Shown piece after piece: positions 46,054 through 55,043 of a stretch of 64,000 nucleotides of DNA (position 1 is its first letter; every line of letters begins with the position of its first letter). This DNA is from Clostridium sp031626875. GTDB taxonomy: Bacteria > Bacillota > Clostridia > Clostridiales > Clostridiaceae. The position numbers were made by a program, and so were the translations under genes. The stretch is from NCBI RefSeq assembly GCF_031626875.1, contig NZ_JANDMF010000002.1, positions 186,001 through 250,000 of the forward strand, written 5' to 3'. The notes below the pieces were generated by a model that did no database searches, was not told where the DNA came from, and was given only the letters and a program-made list of their open reading frames with translations.

Positions 46054-46193
46054 AATACTACATCTCCTTTTATGGTATAAATTTAGTATTCTTATTTGAA
46101 TTAGTCACTTACATCATTTATTATTTCTCTCTGTATCCTTATTATGTATCCAATTATTAGTTGTATTTTTATATTTTTAAATATAAGAAAAAA

Positions 46194-46215
46194 GATAAGG
46201 AAGTTACTCCTTATC
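46194..46215 (-). terminator. terminator of the cheV-type gene
   Basis: An 8-bp stem GATAAGGA/TCCTTATC with a 6-nt loop is followed by TTTTTTC on the minus strand. Confidence 0.8.
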
Positions 46216-46264
46216 CAATTAATAAATATATTGTTAGTAAAAATTATTAATTCCCCTAACTAGA

Positions 46265-47164
46265 CTAGACATTTAATAATTCATCTATTTTACCAACAAG
46301 TTCTTCAACTTCTGGTTTACTTAATTGTGCATTTGCACGAACTGATTCACCCTTATGTTTTAATTCCTTTGTTATTAATGATGAGAATATTATTATAGGT
46401 AATTTATTTAAAATAGGATCTTCTTTAACTTTTCTTGTAAGAGTGAGCCCATCTAATTGTGGCATTTCTATATCCGTAATCATCAAATGTACATCTTCCA
46501 CAAAGTTCTCTCCTTTTTCTTGCTTAAGTTGTAGAAGATATTCTAACGCTTGCTGGCCATCATCAAAAATTCTTAAGTTTCTAAATCCGGCTTTTGTTAA
46601 CGTTTCTTTCAACAACCTTCTAATCAATGGAGAATCATCAGCTAAAACAAGCTTTATATTTGATCTTTCTCTATATTCTACATTAACTAGTCTATTTTCA
46701 GAAATTCCTGTACTTGGAGAAATATCTGTAACTATTTTTTCAAAATCTAACATTATTATCAATTTATCTCCCATAAGAATATTTCCTACTGATAATGTAT
46801 CTTCTGTTAAACCATCTGGTTTTCTTATTTCACTCCATTTAACACGATGAACTGCTATTATATCATCAATATTAAATGCTACTTTAATTTTATTAAATTC
46901 ACTTATTATAACTTTTTTGCCAAGATTTCCAGTACGATTTCTTGTTAGAATATATTTCAAATCAATAAGCGTGATAATTTCCTCTCTACAGAGTATAAGT
47001 CCAGCTATTTCTGGCTTTGGATTTGGTAACGTTGTCAGATTGCTAGGCATTTCTATTACTTCTTTTACTTTAACAACATTTATTGCATAATGAGTACCAT
47101 TTACAATAAATTCAATTACTTCTAACTCTCCAGTACCTGATTCTAATAATATATTATCCTTCAT
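46265..47164 (-). CDS. cheV: chemotaxis protein CheV (CheW + receiver)
   Basis: This is a coupling and adaptation protein of the chemoreceptor array. The 299 residues have a CheW domain (1 to about 150, with ILCREEIITLIDL) and a receiver domain (about 170-299, with the acidic ADDSPL, phospho-acceptor Asp in MITDIEMPQLDG and a late Lys in QLSKPE). AAGGGGAAGAG precedes the ATG. No other chemotaxis or flagellar genes are in the window, so its partner array is elsewhere. Confidence 0.9.
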   Translation of the reverse strand: MKDNILLESGTGELEVIEFIVNGTHYAINVVKVKEVIEMPSNLTTLPNPKPEIAGLILCREEIITLIDLKYILTRNRTGNLGKKVIISEFNKIKVAFNIDDIIAVHRVKWSEIRKPDGLTEDTLSVGNILMGDKLIIMLDFEKIVTDISPSTGISENRLVNVEYRERSNIKLVLADDSPLIRRLLKETLTKAGFRNLRIFDDGQQALEYLLQLKQEKGENFVEDVHLMITDIEMPQLDGLTLTRKVKEDPILNKLPIIIFSSLITKELKHKGESVRANAQLSKPEVEELVGKIDELLNV

Positions 47165-47429
47165 AAGCTCTCTTCCCCTTAAATAAAATATATTTTATTA
47201 TCGACCATAAATAAAAATTCTTTATACAATTTATTATATATTATCAAGAATTTATTATACATAATAAAAAAATATTATGCTCAACTTAAATTTTCCTTAA
47301 TTTTCATAGGATTGTATTGTATATTTTTCCTTATTTATGTATATTTTATTTGCAATTCCTTTTAATTTCGACATGGAAAGGAGGTTGTTTAGTCAAATCG
47401 AATTGCTAATATATACTGGGGGGATATAA

Positions 47430-49472
47430 ATGAATAAAATTAAAAAATTATTACTTGCTTTAAGCATAACTTCTGCTGTTTGTTTTGGGACAAGCTTATA
47501 TGCAAAGGCTGCACCTGTACAAGAAAAAATAGCAACATTAAAACAACCAGATAATACTGAAGTAAAAGTTAAGGTTACTGGAGATGAATATTATCAAGAA
47601 ATAGAAAGCATGGATGGATATACTCTTTGTAGAAATTCTGAAGGATATATTTGCTATGCTGCATTAAATGGTAATAAATCTGACTTTATTGCTACAAATG
47701 AAATTTATAAAGATGAAAATTATAAAAAGAAAGACACAATAAGAAACAGCTTTGTTGCTACTGAAAATTCTATTAACACACCAAAACATCTTACTTTAGA
47801 TAAAAAATACAAAGATAAAAAAGCTGAAGAAAAGAAAGCTAAAATACCTACAGAACAAATTGCTTTATCAGAAAAAGTTAGTGCTGCCTCATCATCAACA
47901 GGAAATATTAACGGGTTAACCATTTTGATAAATTTCCCAGATCAAACTAGCTCTATATCTAAAAATGAAATCAATAATTTCTTTAATCAAACTGGATATA
48001 CTGGCTATTCAAACAATGGTTCTGTTAAGGATTTCTTCAATGATGTTTCAGGTGGAAAGGTTACATACACAAATACTATAACGGAATTTTATACAGCAAA
48101 GCATGAAAAATCTTATTATGATAATACTAACATTGATGATTATAGCACTGCTATAGAACTTGTTGATGAAGCTGTAAATTGGTTAAAATCAACTGGTTTT
48201 GATTTTTCTAAATTAACACTAGACTCATCGGGATATGCTAAAGGCGTAAATATTCTTTATGCTGGAAATGCTGATGCTGGATGGTCAAAAGGATTATGGC
48301 CTCATCAAGGTTATTTAACAACAGGTTTTTCTTCTAATGGAGTGAAAATCGGTAGATATGAATTAAGTAATATTGGTACTGATTTATCTCTTGATACTAT
48401 ATGTCATGAAAATGGTCACCTTCTTTTTGGATATCCTGACCTTTATGATTATAATAATAAATCTAATGGTTGTGGCACATATAGCCTTATGTCATTTTTA
48501 TCAGATGCAAAAAATCCAGCACCACCTGACCCATATTGTAGAAATGTAATTTCAGGATGGAATACTAATATTAATTTAAATTCTTATAGTAATGGTACAA
48601 CTTTAACTGCAACATCTGATAATAATGGTAATCATCCTGTTTTCAAATGGACAGGTAATAACCCTAATGAATATTATTTAATAGAGAATTTACAAAAAAC
48701 AGGAAGATATTCTTATATTCCTGATTCTGGTATAGCTGTTTGGCATATAGATGAAGATGGTGATAATTCTAATTATAGTAATACTCCTAGCAGCCACTAT
48801 AAAGTTTCTATAGAACAAGCTGATAATAGACTAGATTTAGAAAAAGCTAGAAATTATGGTGATAGCGGAGATTTATATAAAGGTGGATATAAAACCGTAT
48901 TTAATGATTCAAGTGCACCTAGTTCAAAATGGTGGAATCAAACTTCTTCTGGACTAGATATTTCAAACATTAGTAATAATGGTAGTACTATGACTTTTGT
49001 AAAATCAGGTAACACAACACCAACAACTGATCCTACTACTGAAAAAACAAATATAGCTTTAAATTCTACTGCTACTACCTCATATTGCTCGGATTGGGAG
49101 AACATATCTGCATTAAATGATGGATTTATTCCTACTAATTCAAATGATAGAGCTCATGCAGTTTATGGTAACTGGCCAAAAACAGATTCTCAATGGGTAC
49201 AATATGTGTTTGATAAAGAATATACTATTTCAAGTACTGATGTCTATTGGTTTAAAGATGGTGGAGGAATAGATGTACCATCTTCTTATAGAATTTTATA
49301 TTGGGATGGTAGTCAATGGCTTGATGTACCAAATGCTAAAGGCCTTAAGACTCTTACAAATAAATTTAACACAACAACATTTAATCCAATAAATACAAAT
49401 GCTATAGCGATACAAATGGAGTCTAACAATTCCGCTTCTACTGGTATACTTGAATGGAGAGTATATGCTTAA
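47430..49472 (+). CDS. secreted M6-family (InhA-like) metalloprotease with C-terminal discoidin-like domain, copy 1
   Basis: The 680 residues have a signal peptide (1 to about 28, ending LYAKAAP), a pro-region (about 30-150) and an M6 catalytic domain with the zinc site CHENGHLLFGYPDLYDY (HExxH at 326-330). A C-terminal discoidin-like domain (about 540-680) starts NIALNSTATTSYC and ends GILEWRVY. A GGGGGGATATAA ribosome site precedes the ATG. M6 proteases degrade host or matrix proteins. The C-terminal domain probably binds glycans. Copy 2 follows after 230 nt, which suggests tandem duplication. Confidence 0.9.
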   Translation: MNKIKKLLLALSITSAVCFGTSLYAKAAPVQEKIATLKQPDNTEVKVKVTGDEYYQEIESMDGYTLCRNSEGYICYAALNGNKSDFIATNEIYKDENYKKKDTIRNSFVATENSINTPKHLTLDKKYKDKKAEEKKAKIPTEQIALSEKVSAASSSTGNINGLTILINFPDQTSSISKNEINNFFNQTGYTGYSNNGSVKDFFNDVSGGKVTYTNTITEFYTAKHEKSYYDNTNIDDYSTAIELVDEAVNWLKSTGFDFSKLTLDSSGYAKGVNILYAGNADAGWSKGLWPHQGYLTTGFSSNGVKIGRYELSNIGTDLSLDTICHENGHLLFGYPDLYDYNNKSNGCGTYSLMSFLSDAKNPAPPDPYCRNVISGWNTNINLNSYSNGTTLTATSDNNGNHPVFKWTGNNPNEYYLIENLQKTGRYSYIPDSGIAVWHIDEDGDNSNYSNTPSSHYKVSIEQADNRLDLEKARNYGDSGDLYKGGYKTVFNDSSAPSSKWWNQTSSGLDISNISNNGSTMTFVKSGNTTPTTDPTTEKTNIALNSTATTSYCSDWENISALNDGFIPTNSNDRAHAVYGNWPKTDSQWVQYVFDKEYTISSTDVYWFKDGGGIDVPSSYRILYWDGSQWLDVPNAKGLKTLTNKFNTTTFNPINTNAIAIQMESNNSASTGILEWRVYA

Positions 49473-49489
49473 ACCCTTATAAAATCATT

Positions 49490-49526
49490 AGAAAATTCTC
49501 TAAGATTATTCTTTAGAGAATTTTCT
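49490..49526 (+). terminator. terminator of the first M6 protease gene
   Basis: A 14-bp stem (49490-49503 / 49513-49526) is followed by TTTTTTAATTT. Confidence 0.88.
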
Positions 49527-49702
49527 TTTTTAATTTATGTCATTTTAACCGTATTATTCTTATTTAATTAAAACTTTCTTACATCCCTCTATTTTTATTG
49601 TTTTTTTTTGTTGTTTCATGTATATTTTTATAAAACCTTGTTTCTTATTTTCAAGAAATAAATTTAAATTTACACCAACACAATATTTATAGGGGGATTA
49701 AT

Positions 49703-51784
49703 ATGAATAAATTTAAAAAGAGATTGGTCTTATTTACTATAGCGTCTTCGTTATATTTAGGTGCAAACATTCAAGCAGAAGCAGCACCTGTCTTTGACAA
49801 ATTAACTACACTTAAACAACCCGATAATACTCCAGTACAAGTTAAAATAACAGGAGATGAATATTATCAACAGATAGAGAGTACAGATGGTTTTACTCTT
49901 TGCAGAAATTCCGATGGTTGGATTTGTTATGCAGAGCTTAATGCAGATAAATCTGATTTTGTTGCTACAAAGGAAATATATAAAGATAACACTTCTGAAA
50001 GGTCACTAAAAGAAAAACATATCTCTATAGATAAAAAATCAGAAGATAAAAAAAGAGATAAAGTAAAGAAAGAAATTGATTCAAATAAAACTGATACTTC
50101 TTCAAATCCAAAACCAAGTGCAGCATTTGCTAGTTCTGCCCTTCTTAGTCCATCTAAAGCAACTACAAATGAAACAACTAATACTTTAACTGCTCCAACA
50201 GCTTCTACAGAAAATATTAAAGGGTTAACTATATTAATAAAATTTCCTGATGAACAAAGTGCCATTTCTAAAAATGAAATCAACAACTTCTTAAATCAAT
50301 CTGGTTATAAAGGTTTCTCTAATAATGGTTCTGTAAAAGATTACTTTTCTGATGTATCTGGTGGAAAAGTAAATTATACAAACACCGTTACTGAATTCTA
50401 TACAGCCAAGCACCCAAAATCATACTATGATGGATCTAATATTACTGATTATCATACATCTCCAGAGCTTATAAATGAAGCTCTAAATTGGTTAAAATCT
50501 ACTAACTTTGACTTTTCAACATTAACAAAAGATTCAAATAACATGGCTAAAGCAGTTAATGTTCTTTATGCTGGAACTCCTGATTCTGGTTGGTCAAAAG
50601 GATTATGGCCTCATCAAGGATATCTTCCAAAATCATTTGAATCTAATGGAATAAAAATACAAAAATATGAATTAACTAATATAGGTAATGACTTATCTTT
50701 AGGAACTATTTGTCATGAAAATGGACATCTTCTTTTTGGATATCCTGATCTTTATGACTATAATTATAAATCTAATGGTTGTGGTACATATAGTCTTATG
50801 TCTTTTATATCAAATGAAAAAAATCCTGTTCCACCTGATCCATATTGCAGAAATGTTATATCTGGTTGGAATACTCCTCAAAACCTTAACTCAGTTAATA
50901 ATGGAACTCAAGTTAGTTTACCTTCAAGCTCAAGTGGTAATCAAACCTCTTATAAATGGACAGGCTCTAATCCTAAAGAATATTTTTTGATTGAAAATAT
51001 AAAAAAAGAAGGAAGATATTCTACAGCTCCAGACGAAGGACTAATGATTTGGCATATTGATGAAAATGGTAATAACTCAAACTATTCAATGACTTCTACA
51101 AGTCATTATAAAGTTTCAGTTGTACAAGCTGACAATAAACTGCAACTAGAAAAGAAAGAGAATTACGGTAATGGTGGAGACCTATTCCGAGCTGGTGGAA
51201 ATTCTAAATTTAATAGCGCAAGTAGTCCAAGCTCAAAATGGTGGAATCAAACTTCTTCTGGACTAGATATTTCCAATGTTAGTAATGTTGGTAATAACAT
51301 GACTTTTGTAAAATCAGGTACAACAGCAACTAATACAAATACTACATCAACAGAATCATCTTCTAATTTAGCAGCTAAAGCTAAAGTAGCAAGTTCATAC
51401 TGCTCTAATTGGGAAAGTACTACTGCTTTAAATGATGGTTTTACTCCAACAAATTCTAATGATAGATCTCATGCTGTTTATGGTAATTGGCCGAGAACTA
51501 ATGCCCAATGGATACAATATACTTTCGATAAGGATTACACTATATCAAAATCTGATATTTATTGGTTTAAAGATAATGGAGGTATAGATGTACCCTCTTC
51601 ATATAAAATCAAATATTGGAATGGTAGTGCTTGGGCTGATGTAACTAAAGCTTCTGGTCTTGGGATTAAAGCTAATGCATTTAATACTACAACATTTACT
51701 CCAATAACTACAAGAAGTATAGTAATAGAAATAAATCCAAACAATTCAAAATCTACAGGAGTCCTTGAGTGGAGAGTTTATTAA
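49703..51784 (+). CDS. secreted M6-family metalloprotease with C-terminal discoidin-like domain, copy 2
   Basis: This is a paralogue of the preceding gene along its whole length, 693 residues. It has a signal peptide (ending IQAEAAP), a pro-region with an extra Lys/Ser/Thr-rich low-complexity stretch (about 95-170) and the zinc site CHENGHLLFGYPDLYDY (HExxH at 338-342). A discoidin-like domain (about 555-693) ends GVLEWRVY. It has its own ribosome site (AGGGGGATTA) and terminator, so it is expressed independently. Divergence is greatest in the pro-region and linker, and the catalytic core is nearly unchanged. Confidence 0.9.
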   Translation: MNKFKKRLVLFTIASSLYLGANIQAEAAPVFDKLTTLKQPDNTPVQVKITGDEYYQQIESTDGFTLCRNSDGWICYAELNADKSDFVATKEIYKDNTSERSLKEKHISIDKKSEDKKRDKVKKEIDSNKTDTSSNPKPSAAFASSALLSPSKATTNETTNTLTAPTASTENIKGLTILIKFPDEQSAISKNEINNFLNQSGYKGFSNNGSVKDYFSDVSGGKVNYTNTVTEFYTAKHPKSYYDGSNITDYHTSPELINEALNWLKSTNFDFSTLTKDSNNMAKAVNVLYAGTPDSGWSKGLWPHQGYLPKSFESNGIKIQKYELTNIGNDLSLGTICHENGHLLFGYPDLYDYNYKSNGCGTYSLMSFISNEKNPVPPDPYCRNVISGWNTPQNLNSVNNGTQVSLPSSSSGNQTSYKWTGSNPKEYFLIENIKKEGRYSTAPDEGLMIWHIDENGNNSNYSMTSTSHYKVSVVQADNKLQLEKKENYGNGGDLFRAGGNSKFNSASSPSSKWWNQTSSGLDISNVSNVGNNMTFVKSGTTATNTNTTSTESSSNLAAKAKVASSYCSNWESTTALNDGFTPTNSNDRSHAVYGNWPRTNAQWIQYTFDKDYTISKSDIYWFKDNGGIDVPSSYKIKYWNGSAWADVTKASGLGIKANAFNTTTFTPITTRSIVIEINPNNSKSTGVLEWRVY

Positions 51785-51790
51785 AATACT

Positions 51791-51827
51791 AAAGCTATGG
51801 ATGGGAATATTTCCTATCTATAGCTTT
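51791..51827 (+). terminator. terminator of the second M6 protease gene
   Basis: A 16-bp stem with one G-U pair (51791-51806 / 51812-51827) is followed by TTCTTCT. Confidence 0.75.
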
Positions 51828-51923
51828 TCTTCTACTTAAAATTTTATTTTATTTTAATAAAATTACTATATATATATTGTATAATTAATTTATACTGTAT
51901 TATAAACAAAGGAGATTTTTATA

Positions 51924-52187
51924 TTGAAAATTATAATAATATATTTAGCTATAATTAACATAACTTCTTTTTTAGTTATGCATATAGATAAGCAAAAAGC
52001 TATTCATAAAAAATGGAGAATAAGTGAATCAAATCTCTTAATTCTATCTATTTTAGGAGGTTCTATTGGTATGCTTCTTGGAATGTCTTTCTTTAGACAT
52101 AAAACAAAACACAAAAAGTTTACTATTGGAGTACCTTTAATTCTTATAATACAATTAGCCATAACTCTATCTTTATTAGTAAAGTAA
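51924..52187 (+). CDS. DUF1294 membrane protein
   Basis: The 87 residues have membrane segments at the N-terminus (IIIIYLAIINITSFLVM) and C-terminus and a central GGSIGMLLGMSFFRHKTKHKKF, the conserved DUF1294 motif. HIDKQKA follows the first helix, as in the family. The start is a TTG behind AAAGGAG. Function unknown. It converges on the next gene with only 4 nt between the stops and no clear hairpin. Confidence 0.85.
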   Translation: MKIIIIYLAIINITSFLVMHIDKQKAIHKKWRISESNLLILSILGGSIGMLLGMSFFRHKTKHKKFTIGVPLILIIQLAITLSLLVK

Positions 52188-52191
52188 TAAT

Positions 52192-53088
52192 TTAAATTAG
52201 TTTAATATTACTATTTTCCTTTGACAGATTATAGTAATATTTTAAACTATTTATATTTGCTATAACCTCTTCATATTCAGGAAAATCTTTAATAATTCTA
52301 TTTATACATTTAATACAAAATTCAATTCTTTTTTTAAAGTCTTTCTTCATTACATCTTTATATCCCCAAATATGAGTAAAATATATCTGTTTTCCGCTTG
52401 TAAGCTTTTCTAAATTCATTAACTCGTATCCTTTGATATTCATTTTCTTTGCACACATAGAAAACAACCTTTGTTCTGCAAATACCATATTTATTAATCT
52501 ATCATTGCTAGAAGACAATCCCTTCATGAATTCTATAGAAGAATTAACATAGTAATTTTTAAAATTATCATTGTTTATATATGTCAAAGCCGTGTTAGAA
52601 GGAAGAACCTCCCAATTCAATTCATCATCAAATCTATAACTATTTTTCATATTGAACTTACTTTTATCTGGATACACTTCACTTGATATATTTTCTTTAT
52701 GAATAGCACAAATTTCCTTGCCTAAAAGTTCATCTTTAAGGCTTTCCCAAACAATAAAATCAGTATCTATCATTACACAGGGAACTATCTGGCTTTTTAG
52801 TGCATATATTTTTCCTGCTGCCCAAAATATATTTGAATCTATATCCTTATCAATGTAATTTTCCAAAGAATCATCTATACCTAAATTCCAAATTGATTCC
52901 ATACCTAATTTCTTATAGTATTTAGCTCCTATTTTATCTGTAATCATTTTAATATTACCATTTTTTTCTCTCCACTTAAGAGCTGATAACATAGTTGTTA
53001 ATATTTCAAAATCTTCTATATAGTAATTTCTATTTTTATCTATTCTAAAAAAAGGCTTAGTCCAATTAGAATGAAATCCATCTATCAT
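52192..53088 (-). CDS. DUF6734-like, glycosyltransferase-like protein
   Basis: The 298 residues have no signal peptide. The opening MIDGFHSNWTKPFF and the mid-protein MIDTDFIVWE (a DxD-like motif) resemble DUF6734/capsule-synthesis-like proteins with a GT-A type fold. That assignment is tentative. It lies 19 nt after a 61-aa gene, probably in the same transcript. The ribosome site is weak (AAAGGA about 14 nt from the ATG), which hints at translational coupling. The donor and acceptor sugars cannot be inferred. Confidence 0.55.
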   Translation of the reverse strand: MIDGFHSNWTKPFFRIDKNRNYYIEDFEILTTMLSALKWREKNGNIKMITDKIGAKYYKKLGMESIWNLGIDDSLENYIDKDIDSNIFWAAGKIYALKSQIVPCVMIDTDFIVWESLKDELLGKEICAIHKENISSEVYPDKSKFNMKNSYRFDDELNWEVLPSNTALTYINNDNFKNYYVNSSIEFMKGLSSSNDRLINMVFAEQRLFSMCAKKMNIKGYELMNLEKLTSGKQIYFTHIWGYKDVMKKDFKKRIEFCIKCINRIIKDFPEYEEVIANINSLKYYYNLSKENSNIKLI

Positions 53089-53107
53089 AATAAAATAAAT
53101 CCTTTCC

Positions 53108-53293
53108 CTATATAAGTTCTATTCCGTAACCTCCTAAATAATCACCATAATACTCTTTAAAGGCTGAACTCTCCTCTTCTTTTAATTCATTATATATATA
53201 TTCTTTAATAATTAAATACCTTTTTAATTCATCTTCGCTTTTAATTGTATTGCCATCTTCCATTACTAATGGGAATTTAATTTTTTCACTCAT
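53108..53293 (-). CDS. 61-aa acidic protein of unknown function
   Basis: This is a small acidic soluble protein (MSEKIKFPLVMEDGNTIKSE start, YYGDYLGGYGIELI end). AGAGGGGACAAG precedes the ATG. It is encoded directly upstream of the DUF6734-like gene in the same direction. I do not recognise it. Confidence 0.6.
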   Translation of the reverse strand: MSEKIKFPLVMEDGNTIKSEDELKRYLIIKEYIYNELKEEESSAFKEYYGDYLGGYGIELI

Positions 53294-53425
53294 AAATCTT
53301 GTCCCCTCTTTAACTTCATAAAGTAATCATAACACTTTCTTGGATAATTTTACATAGAAATTGATGTGTAAATTTCAACAATAAGTTATAATAAATGTAA
53401 AGAAAGAATGAAAGAAGGATGAAAA

Positions 53426-54397
53426 ATGATAACTGTTGCTAAAGATGGTAGTGGAGATTTTATCAATATAACTGATGCCATATCATCTATTCCAAGTAAT
53501 AACAAAAGTAATATTATAATTTATATAAAAAATGGAACATATAAAGAAAAAATTCATATTGAAAAACCTTTTCTAAGTCTTATTGGAGAGGATGTCAACA
53601 GAACTAAAATTACGTATGATGATTATGCAAAAAAAACATTGCCAAATGGTGAGGCTTATAGGACATTTAACTCATATACAATTTTTATAGGCTCTCATGA
53701 TTTCACAGCACAAAATTTAACCTTTGAAAATTCAGCTGGTAATGGAGATATATTTGGTCAAGCTGTGGCTGTTTATGTTGAAGGAGACAAATCAAAATTT
53801 AAAAATTGTAGATTTTTAGGTAAGCAAGACACATTATTTACTGGACCTCTACCACCAAAGCCTATAGAAGGTAATAATTTTGGTGGTCCTATGGAAGGAA
53901 GACCTAGAGTTGTTGGAAGACAATATTATGAAGAATGTTACATAGAAGGAGATATTGATTTTATTTTTGGTTCTGCAACAGCTGTATTTAATGGATGTGA
54001 AATTTTTTCCAAAAATAAAAATAGTAAAATTAATGGTTATATTACTGCTGCATCCACAGTAGAAGGAAGAGAATTTGGATATGTATTTATGAATTGTAAA
54101 CTAACTAGCGATGCTCCTAAGGAAACTGTATATCTAGGAAGACCTTGGAGAGACTATGCAAAAACTGTATTTATTAATTGCTATTTAGGGGAACATATTC
54201 GTAAAGAAGGTTGGCATAGTTGGGACAAGCTAAATGCAGAAAAAGAGGCTTATTATGCTGAATATAAAAGCTATGGTCCTGGAGCATCAGATTTAACAAG
54301 GGTTTCTTGGTGCCATATCCTAAATGATGAAGAAGTAAAAAAATATACTCTTTCAAATATTTTTAATGATGATTTCTATAGAAATTTTAATACTTAA
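53426..54397 (+). CDS. pectinesterase family protein without signal peptide
   Basis: This is a carbohydrate esterase of family CE8, which removes methyl esters from polygalacturonate. The 323-residue beta-helix shows all catalytic motifs in order: GQAVAVYV, GKQDTL, DFIFGSA (two catalytic Asp) and LGRPWRDYAK (substrate Arg/Trp). AGAAGGATG precedes the ATG. There is no signal peptide, so it would act on imported oligogalacturonides in the cytoplasm. No other pectin genes lie next to it. Confidence 0.9.
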   Translation: MITVAKDGSGDFINITDAISSIPSNNKSNIIIYIKNGTYKEKIHIEKPFLSLIGEDVNRTKITYDDYAKKTLPNGEAYRTFNSYTIFIGSHDFTAQNLTFENSAGNGDIFGQAVAVYVEGDKSKFKNCRFLGKQDTLFTGPLPPKPIEGNNFGGPMEGRPRVVGRQYYEECYIEGDIDFIFGSATAVFNGCEIFSKNKNSKINGYITAASTVEGREFGYVFMNCKLTSDAPKETVYLGRPWRDYAKTVFINCYLGEHIRKEGWHSWDKLNAEKEAYYAEYKSYGPGASDLTRVSWCHILNDEEVKKYTLSNIFNDDFYRNFNT

Positions 54398-54476
54398 TTA
54401 GGAGAAAACTTATGAATTTAATCAAAAAAACACCTAATTTCAAATGGCGAAAAGACTTATTTCTTTATAAAATAAT

Positions 54477-54518
54477 AAAGGATGATTTAAAAGCAAATAT
54501 ACTTTTAAATCATCCTTT
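54477..54518. terminator. bidirectional terminator between pectinesterase and nrdG
   Basis: A perfect 17-bp inverted repeat (54477-54493 / 54502-54518) between two convergent genes has T-runs on the plus strand and A-rich flanks. Confidence 0.85.
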
Positions 54519-55022
54519 TTATATGTTTTCTATTAAAATAACCTTATTTTCTTTAATAGATTTAACAGCATCTATAACTCTTTGATTCTCAGATCCTCTA
54601 TATTTTAAACTAATATTTCTCTTTTCTAGTTCAAATCTACCATCTATTAAAACATCTACAAAACTTAAAATTTGTTTCTTTTTATTATCATTCATAATCT
54701 GTTGAAATGTATATCCAGACCATAGCCAAATGGTTTTATTGGTTTCCTTTTTAATTCTGTCTAGAAGATTAACTAGATCCAAATCCATTGTTTGCTCCAT
54801 TGGTTCTCCACCAAGTATGTTAACTCCATATACATTGGGGTTTTTTATATATGAAATAAATTTATCTTCTATTTCTTTATTCCAAACATCACCATGATTA
54901 AAGTTTTGCAGTTCTTTATTAAAGCAACCTTCACAATTGTTAGTACATCCACTTACAAAAAGAGTTGTTCTAACATTAGGTCCATTAGATACATCAAATT
55001 TTCTTATTTCTGAATATCTCAC
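54519..55022 (-). CDS. nrdG: anaerobic ribonucleotide reductase activating protein
   Basis: This radical-SAM enzyme installs the glycyl radical on NrdD. The SAM cluster is CTNNCEGC (Cys27, Cys31, Cys34, counted from a TTG three bases upstream). GVNILGGEPMEQ is the glycine-rich SAM-binding part. The product has about 167 residues. GTG at 55022 is 5-6 nt after AAGGTG and is preferred, with TTG at 55025 as the alternative. It lies about 20 nt after nrdD, so both form one operon. Confidence 0.93.
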   Translation of the reverse strand: MRYSEIRKFDVSNGPNVRTTLFVSGCTNNCEGCFNKELQNFNHGDVWNKEIEDKFISYIKNPNVYGVNILGGEPMEQTMDLDLVNLLDRIKKETNKTIWLWSGYTFQQIMNDNKKKQILSFVDVLIDGRFELEKRNISLKYRGSENQRVIDAVKSIKENKVILIENI

Positions 55023-55043
55023 CAAAACACCTTCTTATAAAAA

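Noticed and set aside
46443..46850. 135-codon ORF antisense to cheV
   Set aside because: It is complementary to conserved CheW/receiver sequence and has no start signals.
47165..47429. VirR-type boxes or a regulatory RNA in the 265-nt region before the first M6 gene
   Set aside because: No CCAGTT-type repeats were found. Only an AT-rich stretch and the ribosome site are visible, and a short TTCGA repeat is too weak to call.
50715..50990. 91-codon ORF inside the second M6 protease gene
   Set aside because: It is a shadow frame within a clearly conserved coding region, without a ribosome site.
54412..54591. Plus-strand ORF of about 60 codons with AGGAG before its ATG
   Set aside because: It runs through a perfect bidirectional terminator and then antisense into nrdG. 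The sequence is low-complexity and resembles nothing I know.
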